From assembly GCA_913041895.1 (NCBI GenBank), contig CAJWKQ010000010.1:1-34265 (forward strand): DNA of 34,265 nucleotides, written 5' to 3'. The DNA is from an uncultured Verrucomicrobiales bacterium. GTDB lineage: Bacteria; Verrucomicrobiota; Verrucomicrobiia; Limisphaerales; UBA1100. The notes under the pieces are model-generated. The model was not told the origin of the DNA, did not search any database, and saw only the letters and a program-made list of their open reading frames with translations. A program made the translations under genes and the position numbers. Numbering within the stretch: position 1 is the stretch's first letter; each line of letters begins with the position of its first letter. Shown here piece by piece: positions 1 through 8,389 of the stretch.

Positions 1-210
1 CAGAAAACCCTGAGAGACCCAATTCTCCCAATGTTCTCCCTATGTCTAGAGTGATGTTGGTGTGTGGAATTCTTCGATTTAGTGAATCTCGGTGATTCTA
101 GGAGGAATTAGGGAGAACAGTGGGTTTGAAATGGAGATCCTCTGAACTTCTCTGAGTCAGGATTGTGGGGTAGGATTCTCTCAGCAATGAAAAAACTAAT
201 TCCAATTTTG
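1..210 (+). repeat. Direct repeat copy 1: leader/promoter region plus first codons of the downstream gene
   Basis: First 47 nt (cagaaaaccctgagagacccaattctcccaatgttctccctatgtct) are identical to 795-841. Diverged similarity continues to and past the start codon (ATG at offset 186 here, 189 in copy 2; atgaaaaaactaattc vs atgaaagtactaattc). Confidence 0.85.
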
Positions 211-570
211 ATAGGTTTGGTGGTGGTGGGATGTACGATGAATCAATCTGCCAACACAAACGAGGGCAACAACACTCCCAAGCAGAAGGTGGTTGGGGAA
301 TATGAAGGCAAGTTAAAAGAAGCGGGTTACAAATTTATCTTACTAGATAATGGTGTTAAAGTAAATTATTCGAATAGCACGAAAACCAACGAATCTAAAT
401 GGTCAGTAGTAAAAGGAGAAATACATGTTTTTAATTCCACCAACAAACCTGGATGGACATTCGTATTTAAAATCAATAAAGATAAAAGCCTTACTAGGAT
501 TTCAGCTATAACACCAGATGGAAAACGGAGAGACTATAAAAACCAAGGAACTTACAAAAAGATCAAATAA
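187..570 (+). CDS. Small secreted hypothetical lipoprotein
   Basis: In-frame ATG at 187 gives MKKLIPILIGLVVVGCTMNQS, a signal peptide with lipobox (VVGC). The ORF track starts at 163 but the internal Met fits better. Confidence 0.7.
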   Translation: MKKLIPILIGLVVVGCTMNQSANTNEGNNTPKQKVVGEYEGKLKEAGYKFILLDNGVKVNYSNSTKTNESKWSVVKGEIHVFNSTNKPGWTFVFKINKDKSLTRISAITPDGKRRDYKNQGTYKKIK

Positions 571-713
571 CTCCCAAGTCTCCAAGTAGATCTCACATAT
601 CTCGACACAGATTACGCAGTTGTCTCCACGACTAATTCTCTGAGACACCTCTGAACCCAATCCGAGAAATCCCCCAAACCCACAGACTCCAATTGGGATA
701 GTGTGGAAAAGAG

Positions 714-797
714 TGGGTTGTGTTATGGGAATCGAACCCAACGAACATCGAATCCCCCGTTTTCAGGGAAAATACAGCTATCACACTGATCACTCAG
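714..797 (-). pseudogene. tRNA-like remnant (T-arm, CCA-like end and D-arm-like motif; 5' acceptor strand not found)
   Basis: Reverse complement reads GATCAGTGTGATAGCTGTATTTTCCCTGAAAACGGGGGATTCGATGTTCGTTGGGTTCGATTCCCATAACACAACCCA. It has a canonical TTCGATT T-loop in a GGG/CCC stem, a D-arm-like AGTGTGATAG and a terminal CCA. No acceptor 5' strand pairing with AACACAA is visible and the anticodon stem is imperfect. Confidence 0.35.
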
Positions 798-1008
798 AAA
801 ACCCTGAGAGACCCAATTCTCCCAATGTTCTCCCTATGTCTCAGTAATGTGGGGGTGTGGGATTCTTCGTTTCAACCAATCTCAGTGTTTCTTCGGGGAA
901 TTGGTGAGAACGGTGGGATTGAGATGGAGATTCTCTTCTAAACTTCTCTGGATCATTATGGTGGGGTAGCATTATCTCAGACAATGAAAGTACTAATTCA
1001 TATTGTCA
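795..1008 (+). repeat. Direct repeat copy 2: leader region plus first codons of the esterase gene
   Basis: 47-nt exact match to 1-47, then diverged similarity through the ATG at 984. Confidence 0.85.
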
Positions 1009-1883
1009 GAGCTTTGTTGATTGTGATGGGGGTTTTGGTCACCGATCTTCAGGCTCAGGATGTCAGCTCAACCCCCGTCCTGCAAAGCGGCGATGACCTC
1101 AAACTGAAGTCTGGAAACAACCTTCTGAAAATCAACTTTAAGGGTGTCGTCAGGGAGCTCTTTATCGAATTTCCGGCCGAAATAAAAAAGGGAAAGCGAT
1201 ATCCGGTCGTCTTCGGATTCCATGGAGACGGCGGCCCCAAGGAAGCCTACAATCGCCGCCTCTCTCCCTATGTCACGAAATACAACATTATTGGCATCAG
1301 CATCCAAGGAACACCCAAGCGCGTTGGTTCACATGCGTCTTCCTGGGATCATCACAAGGGCTCGAATGTCGACGTCGACGATATAGGTTTTGTTCAGTAT
1401 CTGGTTGACTACCTCAACAAGACTAAGCGTGCCGATTTGAAACGCATCTATGCGACAGGAGGCTCCAGTGGCGGGCTCTTTTGCTATCGCTTAGCGAAAG
1501 AGACCCAACTCTTTGCCGCCATTGGTCCGACCAAATGCGGAATGATCAAAGGAAGTCATGAGCCTGATTCAAATATATCGCCTCTTTCCGTCATGCAAGT
1601 AATAGGCAACCAAGACAAAAGCTTCAACGGCAGTAACAAGAGGCTAACAATGTACTCGGCTGAACAACGCATTGAGATCTGGCGTAATTTTCTCAAGTGC
1701 AATCCCAAACCATCAATCAACACGAAGATCATGGACATGACCATCAAGACCTACGTCAACGACGAAGGGCTTGAGGTTGTCTACTGCATGCTCCATGGCG
1801 TAGGTCATGCTATTCCGAAACAGATCATACCAGTGATGGACGAATTGATAGTGGAATTTTTCCTGAGACACAAAAAGCTTTAG
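984..1883 (+). CDS. Secreted alpha/beta hydrolase, polyhydroxybutyrate depolymerase / feruloyl-esterase-like
   Basis: Signal peptide MKVLIHIVRALLIVMGVLVTDLQAQ; nucleophile elbow GGSSGG; FHGDGG oxyanion-type motif; C-terminal His in MLHGVGHAIP. Confidence 0.75.
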   Translation: MKVLIHIVRALLIVMGVLVTDLQAQDVSSTPVLQSGDDLKLKSGNNLLKINFKGVVRELFIEFPAEIKKGKRYPVVFGFHGDGGPKEAYNRRLSPYVTKYNIIGISIQGTPKRVGSHASSWDHHKGSNVDVDDIGFVQYLVDYLNKTKRADLKRIYATGGSSGGLFCYRLAKETQLFAAIGPTKCGMIKGSHEPDSNISPLSVMQVIGNQDKSFNGSNKRLTMYSAEQRIEIWRNFLKCNPKPSINTKIMDMTIKTYVNDEGLEVVYCMLHGVGHAIPKQIIPVMDELIVEFFLRHKKL

Positions 1884-2018
1884 ACACAAGAACCGATTGC
1901 TGAATACGGCCGTGGATAAATTGGCGGCTCTGAACGAATATCCTGAGAAGAACTAAAAGATAGACTATGAGCACGTGACCAGCCTTCGCAAGGCCCCCCG
2001 GAACAAAGAAGAAAAAAT

Positions 2019-3392
2019 ATGAAGCCAATTATATCTGTCATTCCCTTGTTTCTTTTCGTCCTGATTACACATTGCAGCAGCGCTGATTATTACGTCGATT
2101 CGGTCAATGGATCAGATAACAATGACGGTCTTTCGATACGCAAGCCTTGGAAGTCGCATAAGAAAGCGGAGTCAGTATCACTGAAGGCAGGAGATGTAGT
2201 CCATTTCAAGAAAGGATCCGCCTTCTCAGGTAATATTCGGATCAGTGAATCTGGCACAGCGGCCAAACCGATCCGGCTGACTTCCTATGGGAAGGGCGAG
2301 CTGCCCAAGTTTACCAATCCCACTACTCGTGATGCCAGCGGTAACGCGATTACCCTTGGCGGCGACCACATCATTGTAGAAAACCTGCATTTTCACGATA
2401 CCCCGGGGCAATACGTATCGGGGATGATCATCATGACGAGACTGGCCGCGCTCCGTATCGAACACGGTGCGAACCACTGTATTATCCGAAACAATGAATT
2501 CATCAAGACCGGTCAGGGCATCATGTCAGCTGGCGAGCATACCTTGATAACAAAGAATTATCTGGATGGACCGAGTTATGCACTATGGCGAACGTCAAAA
2601 AGTAGCTGGGGACCGATGGGGATACACTTAAATATCGGAAACCAGGAAGTTTCATACAACACTATTAAGAACTTTGGGACCAAAGACAGCCCATGGGGTT
2701 CAGACGGCGGCGCTATCGAAATAGATTGTGGCAGATATCATAAGAAAAATATCTACATTCACCATAACTATTCAGAAGGAAATGCCGGATTCATTGAATC
2801 CAGCTGGGATTACGATTGGCCACGATATCGACAGGAAATCCATAACTGGAGAGTGTCCTTCAATGTGTGCTACGATGGACAATCATGGCTGTTCATGTTG
2901 GCACCATGCACTGGCATCTATTTTGATAACAATACGATAGCCAGATACAATGGATTCGGGAGGTCCCAAAATGCCTGCGCCCGTATTGATGTTCGGGGTG
3001 GGAGGCCGGTTGGTAAACCTTCTGGAGCTCATTTCAGAAACAATCTGTTCATCTATTCGTCCTCTCCTTATACCGGCAATCGATCTGGTGGCGCCCTGAA
3101 GACAGCTAACTGGTACTCAAAGTATAAATCCCCCAGCACTAAATATAAGGGTGACAGCAATCAGGCAGGAAGCGGCGATCCGGGCCTTGTCGATCTTGAT
3201 AAACAAGATTATCACCTCAAAGCAGATAGCCCATTACGCGGTAAAGCAATAAACCTAAGCGAGTTCTATAAATCGGACTTCGACGGTCGTCCATTGCCTA
3301 AGACCGGCAACTGGGATATCGGTGCGATTCAATACAACGCGAACAAGCCGACCAAAGCATTGCAGCCGAAACAGCGTCGCCCTTACCCTTAA
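2019..3392 (+). CDS. Secreted right-handed parallel beta-helix protein (polysaccharide-lyase-like / DUF1565-like)
   Basis: Signal peptide; YYVDSVNGSDNNDGLSIRKPWKS start typical of DUF1565/beta-helix proteins; N-rich ladder motifs (IIRNNEFIKTG, VSYNTIKNFG, IYFDNNTIARYNG). Confidence 0.75.
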   Translation: MKPIISVIPLFLFVLITHCSSADYYVDSVNGSDNNDGLSIRKPWKSHKKAESVSLKAGDVVHFKKGSAFSGNIRISESGTAAKPIRLTSYGKGELPKFTNPTTRDASGNAITLGGDHIIVENLHFHDTPGQYVSGMIIMTRLAALRIEHGANHCIIRNNEFIKTGQGIMSAGEHTLITKNYLDGPSYALWRTSKSSWGPMGIHLNIGNQEVSYNTIKNFGTKDSPWGSDGGAIEIDCGRYHKKNIYIHHNYSEGNAGFIESSWDYDWPRYRQEIHNWRVSFNVCYDGQSWLFMLAPCTGIYFDNNTIARYNGFGRSQNACARIDVRGGRPVGKPSGAHFRNNLFIYSSSPYTGNRSGGALKTANWYSKYKSPSTKYKGDSNQAGSGDPGLVDLDKQDYHLKADSPLRGKAINLSEFYKSDFDGRPLPKTGNWDIGAIQYNANKPTKALQPKQRRPYP

Positions 3393-3542
3393 ACCCCCTG
3401 CTCTCATCCAATCATCTCACTTAAACTATCAGTCACGATGAGATCCAATTGCAAATCTGAAATTGCGGCTGGTGATGGGAATCAAACCCAATAAGCTATT
3501 CATGGCGTTGACAGTATTAGTTCCGCCCATCAGTTTTTTGCC

Positions 3543-4880
3543 ATGAGCAATGTAACCCGATTCGGGGCCGTTGGAGACGGAACAACTGACGATACTGAAG
3601 CCATTACTCACGCGGCTTCTCAAGGAGATGGAATGCTGCATTTCCCGCCGGGAACATATCGGATTACCCAACCTATTGAAATCAAGCTGACTAAACATGG
3701 GCCTCTTGGAATCGAAGGCACTGGCGGTACTGCACGCATCATCATGGCAGGCAAAGGGCCGGCTTTCAGGCTAATCGGCACCCATGGCGGCACAGGTGAC
3801 CCGGGCAGCCGCAAAGGTAACGTAGCCTCACATCAGCGAATGCCGACCATCCGCAATATCGAAGTGGAAGGCGCACACACAGAAGCCGATGGCTTTGAGC
3901 TGATCGAGACCATGCAGTCGGTATTCGAGGGAGTCATGGTTACGCGCTGCCGTCATGGAATTCACCTCATAAAGCGCAACCGCAATGTGCTCATATCTCA
4001 CTGCCATATTTATTTTAATACTGGAGTGGGAATTTACCTGGATGGAGTTAATCTTCATCAGATCAATATCGCCTCCAGCCACATCAGCTATAACCGATTG
4101 GGCGGCATCCGCCTCGAGGAATCAGAGGTACGCAACCTCCAGATCACCGGCAATGACATTGAGTACAACAACCATCGCTCACACGAAACCGAACCTGAAC
4201 CTACAGCTGAAATCTACATTGATACTTCTACTGAAGGAGCCAGTGTAAATGAGGTGACTATCGCCTCCAATACCATCCAAGCCACCGACTCTCCAGAAGG
4301 CGCAAATATACGCATTAAAGAAAAATCTGACACCTCGCGACCTCCAGGGCTCTTTGCCATCTCCGGCAATATTATTGGCAGTCAGGAAAATAATGTTCAC
4401 CTGACCGGCTGTTACGGTATCGCCATTGCTGGAAACTGTATTTATTCGTGTAAGCAAAATAATTTGCTCATCGAAAATTCAAAATTGATCAATGTCAGTG
4501 GCAATACCTTCCGCCGGCACACACCCAAGTATGGAACAGGCGTAAGTTTTACGCAGTGTACTGACATTACTTTTACCGGTTGTTCCATTCACGATGAAAC
4601 CGAAGAAGGACAGCCCGATTTGCCTGCGCTTCTACGACTCGACAATTGCAAACGAATCAATATAACCGGCAGTCAGTTTATTAATGGATTGGTTGGAATT
4701 GCAGCTTCCAGCACCCATCATTCCCTGATTAGTTCTAATACCATCCATGATGAAAGGAAAAAGCCGATCGCCCGAAACGGTATTCGATTCGACAATACTG
4801 GAGAAGGGAATCTTGCGGCACACAACTCCATCGGCCCCTGTAAAAGCGAATCCATCGAAGGTAGGATTCATTCGGAATAA
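3543..4880 (+). CDS. Pectate-lyase-superfamily right-handed beta-helix protein
   Basis: FGAVGDGTTDDTEAITHAASQGDGMLHFPPGTYRIT is the classic Pectate_lyase_3 N-terminus; repeated N/S-ladder turns (ISGNIIGS, VSGNTFRRH, ISSNTIHD). No signal peptide in this frame. Confidence 0.8.
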   Translation: MSNVTRFGAVGDGTTDDTEAITHAASQGDGMLHFPPGTYRITQPIEIKLTKHGPLGIEGTGGTARIIMAGKGPAFRLIGTHGGTGDPGSRKGNVASHQRMPTIRNIEVEGAHTEADGFELIETMQSVFEGVMVTRCRHGIHLIKRNRNVLISHCHIYFNTGVGIYLDGVNLHQINIASSHISYNRLGGIRLEESEVRNLQITGNDIEYNNHRSHETEPEPTAEIYIDTSTEGASVNEVTIASNTIQATDSPEGANIRIKEKSDTSRPPGLFAISGNIIGSQENNVHLTGCYGIAIAGNCIYSCKQNNLLIENSKLINVSGNTFRRHTPKYGTGVSFTQCTDITFTGCSIHDETEEGQPDLPALLRLDNCKRINITGSQFINGLVGIAASSTHHSLISSNTIHDERKKPIARNGIRFDNTGEGNLAAHNSIGPCKSESIEGRIHSE

Positions 4881-4938
4881 TAACTCAAAACTTTTCCGTT
4901 TGCCTTCCTCATGACCTTTGCCATTCTCTTTTCAACCT

Positions 4939-6087
4939 ATGATTAAACCCTTAATCACTTGTCTGTTTGCTGGCTGCCTCTTGGCAGGAAATCTACTGGC
5001 CGATGAAACTGAAGGGCCATTAAAGCCCCACTTGGGAAAACCACACCATGATTTGCAGCAGCTATTCAAAGGAGAGCGATTTGGTAATATCGTCGTATCA
5101 ATGAAAGGTACGGTGATTGCCACGTGGGGAACCAGTCACGTACGAGCCCGGCGGAGTACCGATGGTGGCAAAACGTGGGACCCTGAGATTGTGATTGCCA
5201 AACCCGGATTCCAAACCGGAGGACTGACAGTCAATGAAACTAATGGTGACATTATTGCCTTTGTTGAAGACCGCCATCCGCCGGCCCCCATCCACATATA
5301 CGTAAGTAGTGATGACGGTAAATCCTGGAAAAAAATCCCGACCAATATAAAGCCGGACTCAAAAGGGAACGCCCCCTCCATGCATATGAACGAACACGGC
5401 ATTACCCTACGCCATGGCAAACACAAGGGGCGACTCATCAGGCCTTCACGCTGGTACGCCGGAAAAAACGACCGTTCCCTTTGGCCAAAACATTTCACTA
5501 ATGCTATTTACAGTGATGACGACGGCAAGACCTGGAAGACCAGCGATCCCTTCCCCGCCAAGGGAACCGGTGAAGCAATGATTGCTGAATTAAGCGATGG
5601 AACCATTTATTACAACTCCCGCCGGCATTGGGCCGAAGAGGGAGCTAATCCGCGAAGACGTTGGACCGCCACAAGCACAGATGGTGGCCACACTTGGGAG
5701 AATTTAAAATTTTGTGAGGTTCTTCCTGATGGACCACAGAACACTAACTACGGCTGCATGGCTGGCCTAACCCGGCTTGCTGTTAAGGATCGCGATATCC
5801 TTATATACAGCAACTGCGATAGCCCCAAGGGTCGAGACCATGGAACCGTTTGGGCAAGCTTCGACGGCGGGAAAACCTGGCCCATCAAAAAACTAGTTTA
5901 TGAAGGACGCCACGCCTATTCCTCTATTACCTCGGGCCGCCCGGGAACCATTACTGAAGGAATGATTTTCCACCATTTTGAGGGTGGGCCCAAAGGAGGG
6001 TCTACTGTTGCACGCTTTAACCTCGCATGGATTATAGATGGCGGAAAATCCACCGGCGATGGAGCCGTCCCAACGAATCTAAACTAA
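4939..6087 (+). CDS. Secreted sialidase/neuraminidase-family (BNR repeat) protein
   Basis: Signal peptide MIKPLITCLFAGCLLAGNLLA; five Asp-box motifs (STDGGKTW, SSDDGKSW, YSDDDGKTW, STDGGHTW, SFDGGKTW). ORF track begins at 4918; the Met at 4939 fits the signal peptide. Confidence 0.85.
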   Translation: MIKPLITCLFAGCLLAGNLLADETEGPLKPHLGKPHHDLQQLFKGERFGNIVVSMKGTVIATWGTSHVRARRSTDGGKTWDPEIVIAKPGFQTGGLTVNETNGDIIAFVEDRHPPAPIHIYVSSDDGKSWKKIPTNIKPDSKGNAPSMHMNEHGITLRHGKHKGRLIRPSRWYAGKNDRSLWPKHFTNAIYSDDDGKTWKTSDPFPAKGTGEAMIAELSDGTIYYNSRRHWAEEGANPRRRWTATSTDGGHTWENLKFCEVLPDGPQNTNYGCMAGLTRLAVKDRDILIYSNCDSPKGRDHGTVWASFDGGKTWPIKKLVYEGRHAYSSITSGRPGTITEGMIFHHFEGGPKGGSTVARFNLAWIIDGGKSTGDGAVPTNLN

Positions 6088-6100
6088 TTTTAACAGCAAG

Positions 6101-6955
6101 ATGAAAAAAATCTTATTTAGTGTATTATTAATTGCTCTAGTGCCAACGGTTTTGTCGGCTGAAAAATCCCTCATTGAATCAATTGAAAAGAGTGGAGGCC
6201 TGATCCTGCCATGGCCCGGTAAAGCTAACAGCTGGGAAGTCGAGTTTCATCTTCGTGGACGCGAACTCACTGATGATGGGCTGGCTAATGTGGCCTCACT
6301 GAAAAGTGTCATCGCTCTCAACCTACGTGACACTCAGATTACCAGCGCAGGGTTGATTCACCTTAAAGCACTATCCAAATTAAAACGCCTGCATCTTGAG
6401 CGAACCAAAATCGATGACAGCGGCATCAACCATTTGGCCGGCCTCCAGAATCTCGAATATCTGAATCTCTATGGCACCAAAATTACTGATAAAGCTCTTG
6501 AGCAACTAAAAGACCTAAAAAACCTAAAACAACTTTACGTGTGGCAGACTGAAGTGACCGATGCAGGTGTTGAAGAGCTCGAGAAATCCTTACCCAACCT
6601 GAAAGTGGTCCGTGGAATAGACCTCAGCAAAATCGTTATTGTTAAAAAACCCGTAACCACGACGCAAGAGAACTTGAAATGGATGCCAGAAGGGGGACCT
6701 GAAAAACCTCCTTCAAAATCCAAGACCGGCTCTTTCACCATTATTACCTTCCAGAATAAGAGCAATAAAAACACCAAGCTCTATTGGATCGATTACGGAG
6801 GTAGTAAAAAACTTTATGGTGAAATAGCCAAAGGTCAGGAACGTAAACAAAATACCTATTCTGATGCAGTATGGCTAATCACAGATGATAAGGAAAAACC
6901 CTTGGGTTATTTTGTAGCAGGAACCAAGGAGGCGCTGGCTATCATCCCGAAATAA
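6101..6955 (+). CDS. Secreted leucine-rich-repeat protein with C-terminal VHL-beta-like domain
   Basis: Signal peptide; 4-5 LRRs (SVIALNLRDTQIT, KLKRLHLERTKID, NLEYLNLYGTKIT, NLKQLYVWQTEVT); C-terminus ITFQNKSNKNTKLYWIDYGGSKKLYGEIAKGQERKQNTYSDAVWLITDD resembles the von Hippel-Lindau beta domain. Confidence 0.8.
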   Translation: MKKILFSVLLIALVPTVLSAEKSLIESIEKSGGLILPWPGKANSWEVEFHLRGRELTDDGLANVASLKSVIALNLRDTQITSAGLIHLKALSKLKRLHLERTKIDDSGINHLAGLQNLEYLNLYGTKITDKALEQLKDLKNLKQLYVWQTEVTDAGVEELEKSLPNLKVVRGIDLSKIVIVKKPVTTTQENLKWMPEGGPEKPPSKSKTGSFTIITFQNKSNKNTKLYWIDYGGSKKLYGEIAKGQERKQNTYSDAVWLITDDKEKPLGYFVAGTKEALAIIPK

Positions 6956-7030
6956 GCGCCACCTGCTTACTTGAGATTTTCTACTGATCTTGTTAAATTG
7001 GGTTGGTTTTTGGAGCGTCTCTATTAGGGA

Positions 7031-8377
7031 ATGTTGAGCTTACACCATAACCGGCGCGATTTCCTTCATTCTGCTGTTGGATTGGCCGGCCTCTCGTTGC
7101 CAACTTTTTTTCAGGCGAAGGCTACCACTCCTACGCTGAAGCGGAAAGCCAAGTCCTGCATCATTATCTATACTTGGGGTGGTATGAGCCATTATGAGTC
7201 ATTCGACCCGAAGCCTGATGCACCTGCTGAAATAAGAGGCGAATTTAAACACATTAAAACATCTACCCCGGGAATCCACTTTTGTGAGCACCTCCCTCTT
7301 CTAGCCAAACATTCCGAAAAATTAGCAGTCGTAAGATCCGTCCATCACAAACACGGCGGTCACGGATCAGGTATGTACGTCAATATGACCGGGCATAACC
7401 CAGTCGGGGGCGTAAAAGCCAAAGGGCGTAAAAACTGGCCTTCGCTGGCCTCAATGATTTCCTATTTTCATAATCCAGCAAAGGGCACTCCACGGGCGAT
7501 CAGAATGCCCTACTCCATGTTTGATAATGGCGGACAACAGGCAGGTGAAGGAGCAGGATGGATGGGATCGAAATATGACCCCATACTGGTACGTACTCCT
7601 GCTGGTGAACCATGGCGCGGAGTAAACCGTTACACCGACCATGAACTGAACCTAAAACTTAATCTGGAAAAAAATCGAATTACTCAACGGCGCAACCTCC
7701 TTGGCCAACTCGACAATGCAGGCACTGAAGAAACCGCCTATAATCAACTAGATCACTATTCTCGCATGGCAGCTGATATGCTTCTAGGATCTCCAGTGCG
7801 TGAAGCTTATGATCTAGAGAAAGAGCACCCTAAGATTCGTGCGATGTACGGCAACCACATGGGAGGACAATCCCTTCTTCTAGCCAGACGTCTAGTTGAA
7901 GCAGGTGTCCCTGTTGTGCAAACCCTTCTTTCGGCAAGTGACCTCGCAGGAGGTAGCGGAGACAACTGGGATACTCATCGGAATCATTTTCCAAAAATGA
8001 AGGATCGCCTTCTGCCAGTTTTTGATAAGGCGGTATCGGGGTTACTTACTGACCTCGACATGAGAGGAATGCTAGAAGAAACCCTTCTGGTATTTCTAAC
8101 CGATTTTGGACGCACCCCAAAAGTGAACGGTAACGGAGGTCGCGACCACTACCCAAATGTCTATTCTTTGGCCTTTGCAGGCGGTGGGATTCAAGGCGGG
8201 CAAGTTTATGGTGCCAGTAATCGAAAAGGAACTGAACCCGCTGCAGGCGCCTGTTCTCCAGCCGATATCCATGCTACTGCATTCAAGGCAATGGGCATTG
8301 ACCCTTCCACTGAATTACACGATTCGCTGGATCGACCATTCCAGCTGTGCGACGGCAATCCTCTGCCATTGTTCTGA
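7031..8377 (+). CDS. DUF1501 domain-containing protein (Tat-exported)
   Basis: Twin-arginine start NRRDFLHSAVGLAGLSLPTF; KSCIIIYTWGGMSHYESFDPKPDAPAEIRGEF and FLTDFGRTPKVNGNGGRDHYPNVYS are DUF1501 hallmarks. Confidence 0.92.
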   Translation: MLSLHHNRRDFLHSAVGLAGLSLPTFFQAKATTPTLKRKAKSCIIIYTWGGMSHYESFDPKPDAPAEIRGEFKHIKTSTPGIHFCEHLPLLAKHSEKLAVVRSVHHKHGGHGSGMYVNMTGHNPVGGVKAKGRKNWPSLASMISYFHNPAKGTPRAIRMPYSMFDNGGQQAGEGAGWMGSKYDPILVRTPAGEPWRGVNRYTDHELNLKLNLEKNRITQRRNLLGQLDNAGTEETAYNQLDHYSRMAADMLLGSPVREAYDLEKEHPKIRAMYGNHMGGQSLLLARRLVEAGVPVVQTLLSASDLAGGSGDNWDTHRNHFPKMKDRLLPVFDKAVSGLLTDLDMRGMLEETLLVFLTDFGRTPKVNGNGGRDHYPNVYSLAFAGGGIQGGQVYGASNRKGTEPAAGACSPADIHATAFKAMGIDPSTELHDSLDRPFQLCDGNPLPLF

Positions 8378-8389
8378 TTCTCTAAGCAC

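Noticed and set aside
720-941. ORF of 73 aa (MLWESNPTNIESP...)
   Set aside because: Translation across the tRNA-like remnant and direct repeat; no protein-like features.
1368-1379. Tandem palindrome gtcgacgtcgac
   Set aside because: Lies inside the esterase CDS encoding Val-Asp-Val-Asp; no independent evidence of a regulatory role.
1884-2018. Possible degraded coding tail (NRLLNTAVDKLAALNEYPEKN*)
   Set aside because: Vaguely like the C-terminus of a decayed gene but too short to assign by eye.
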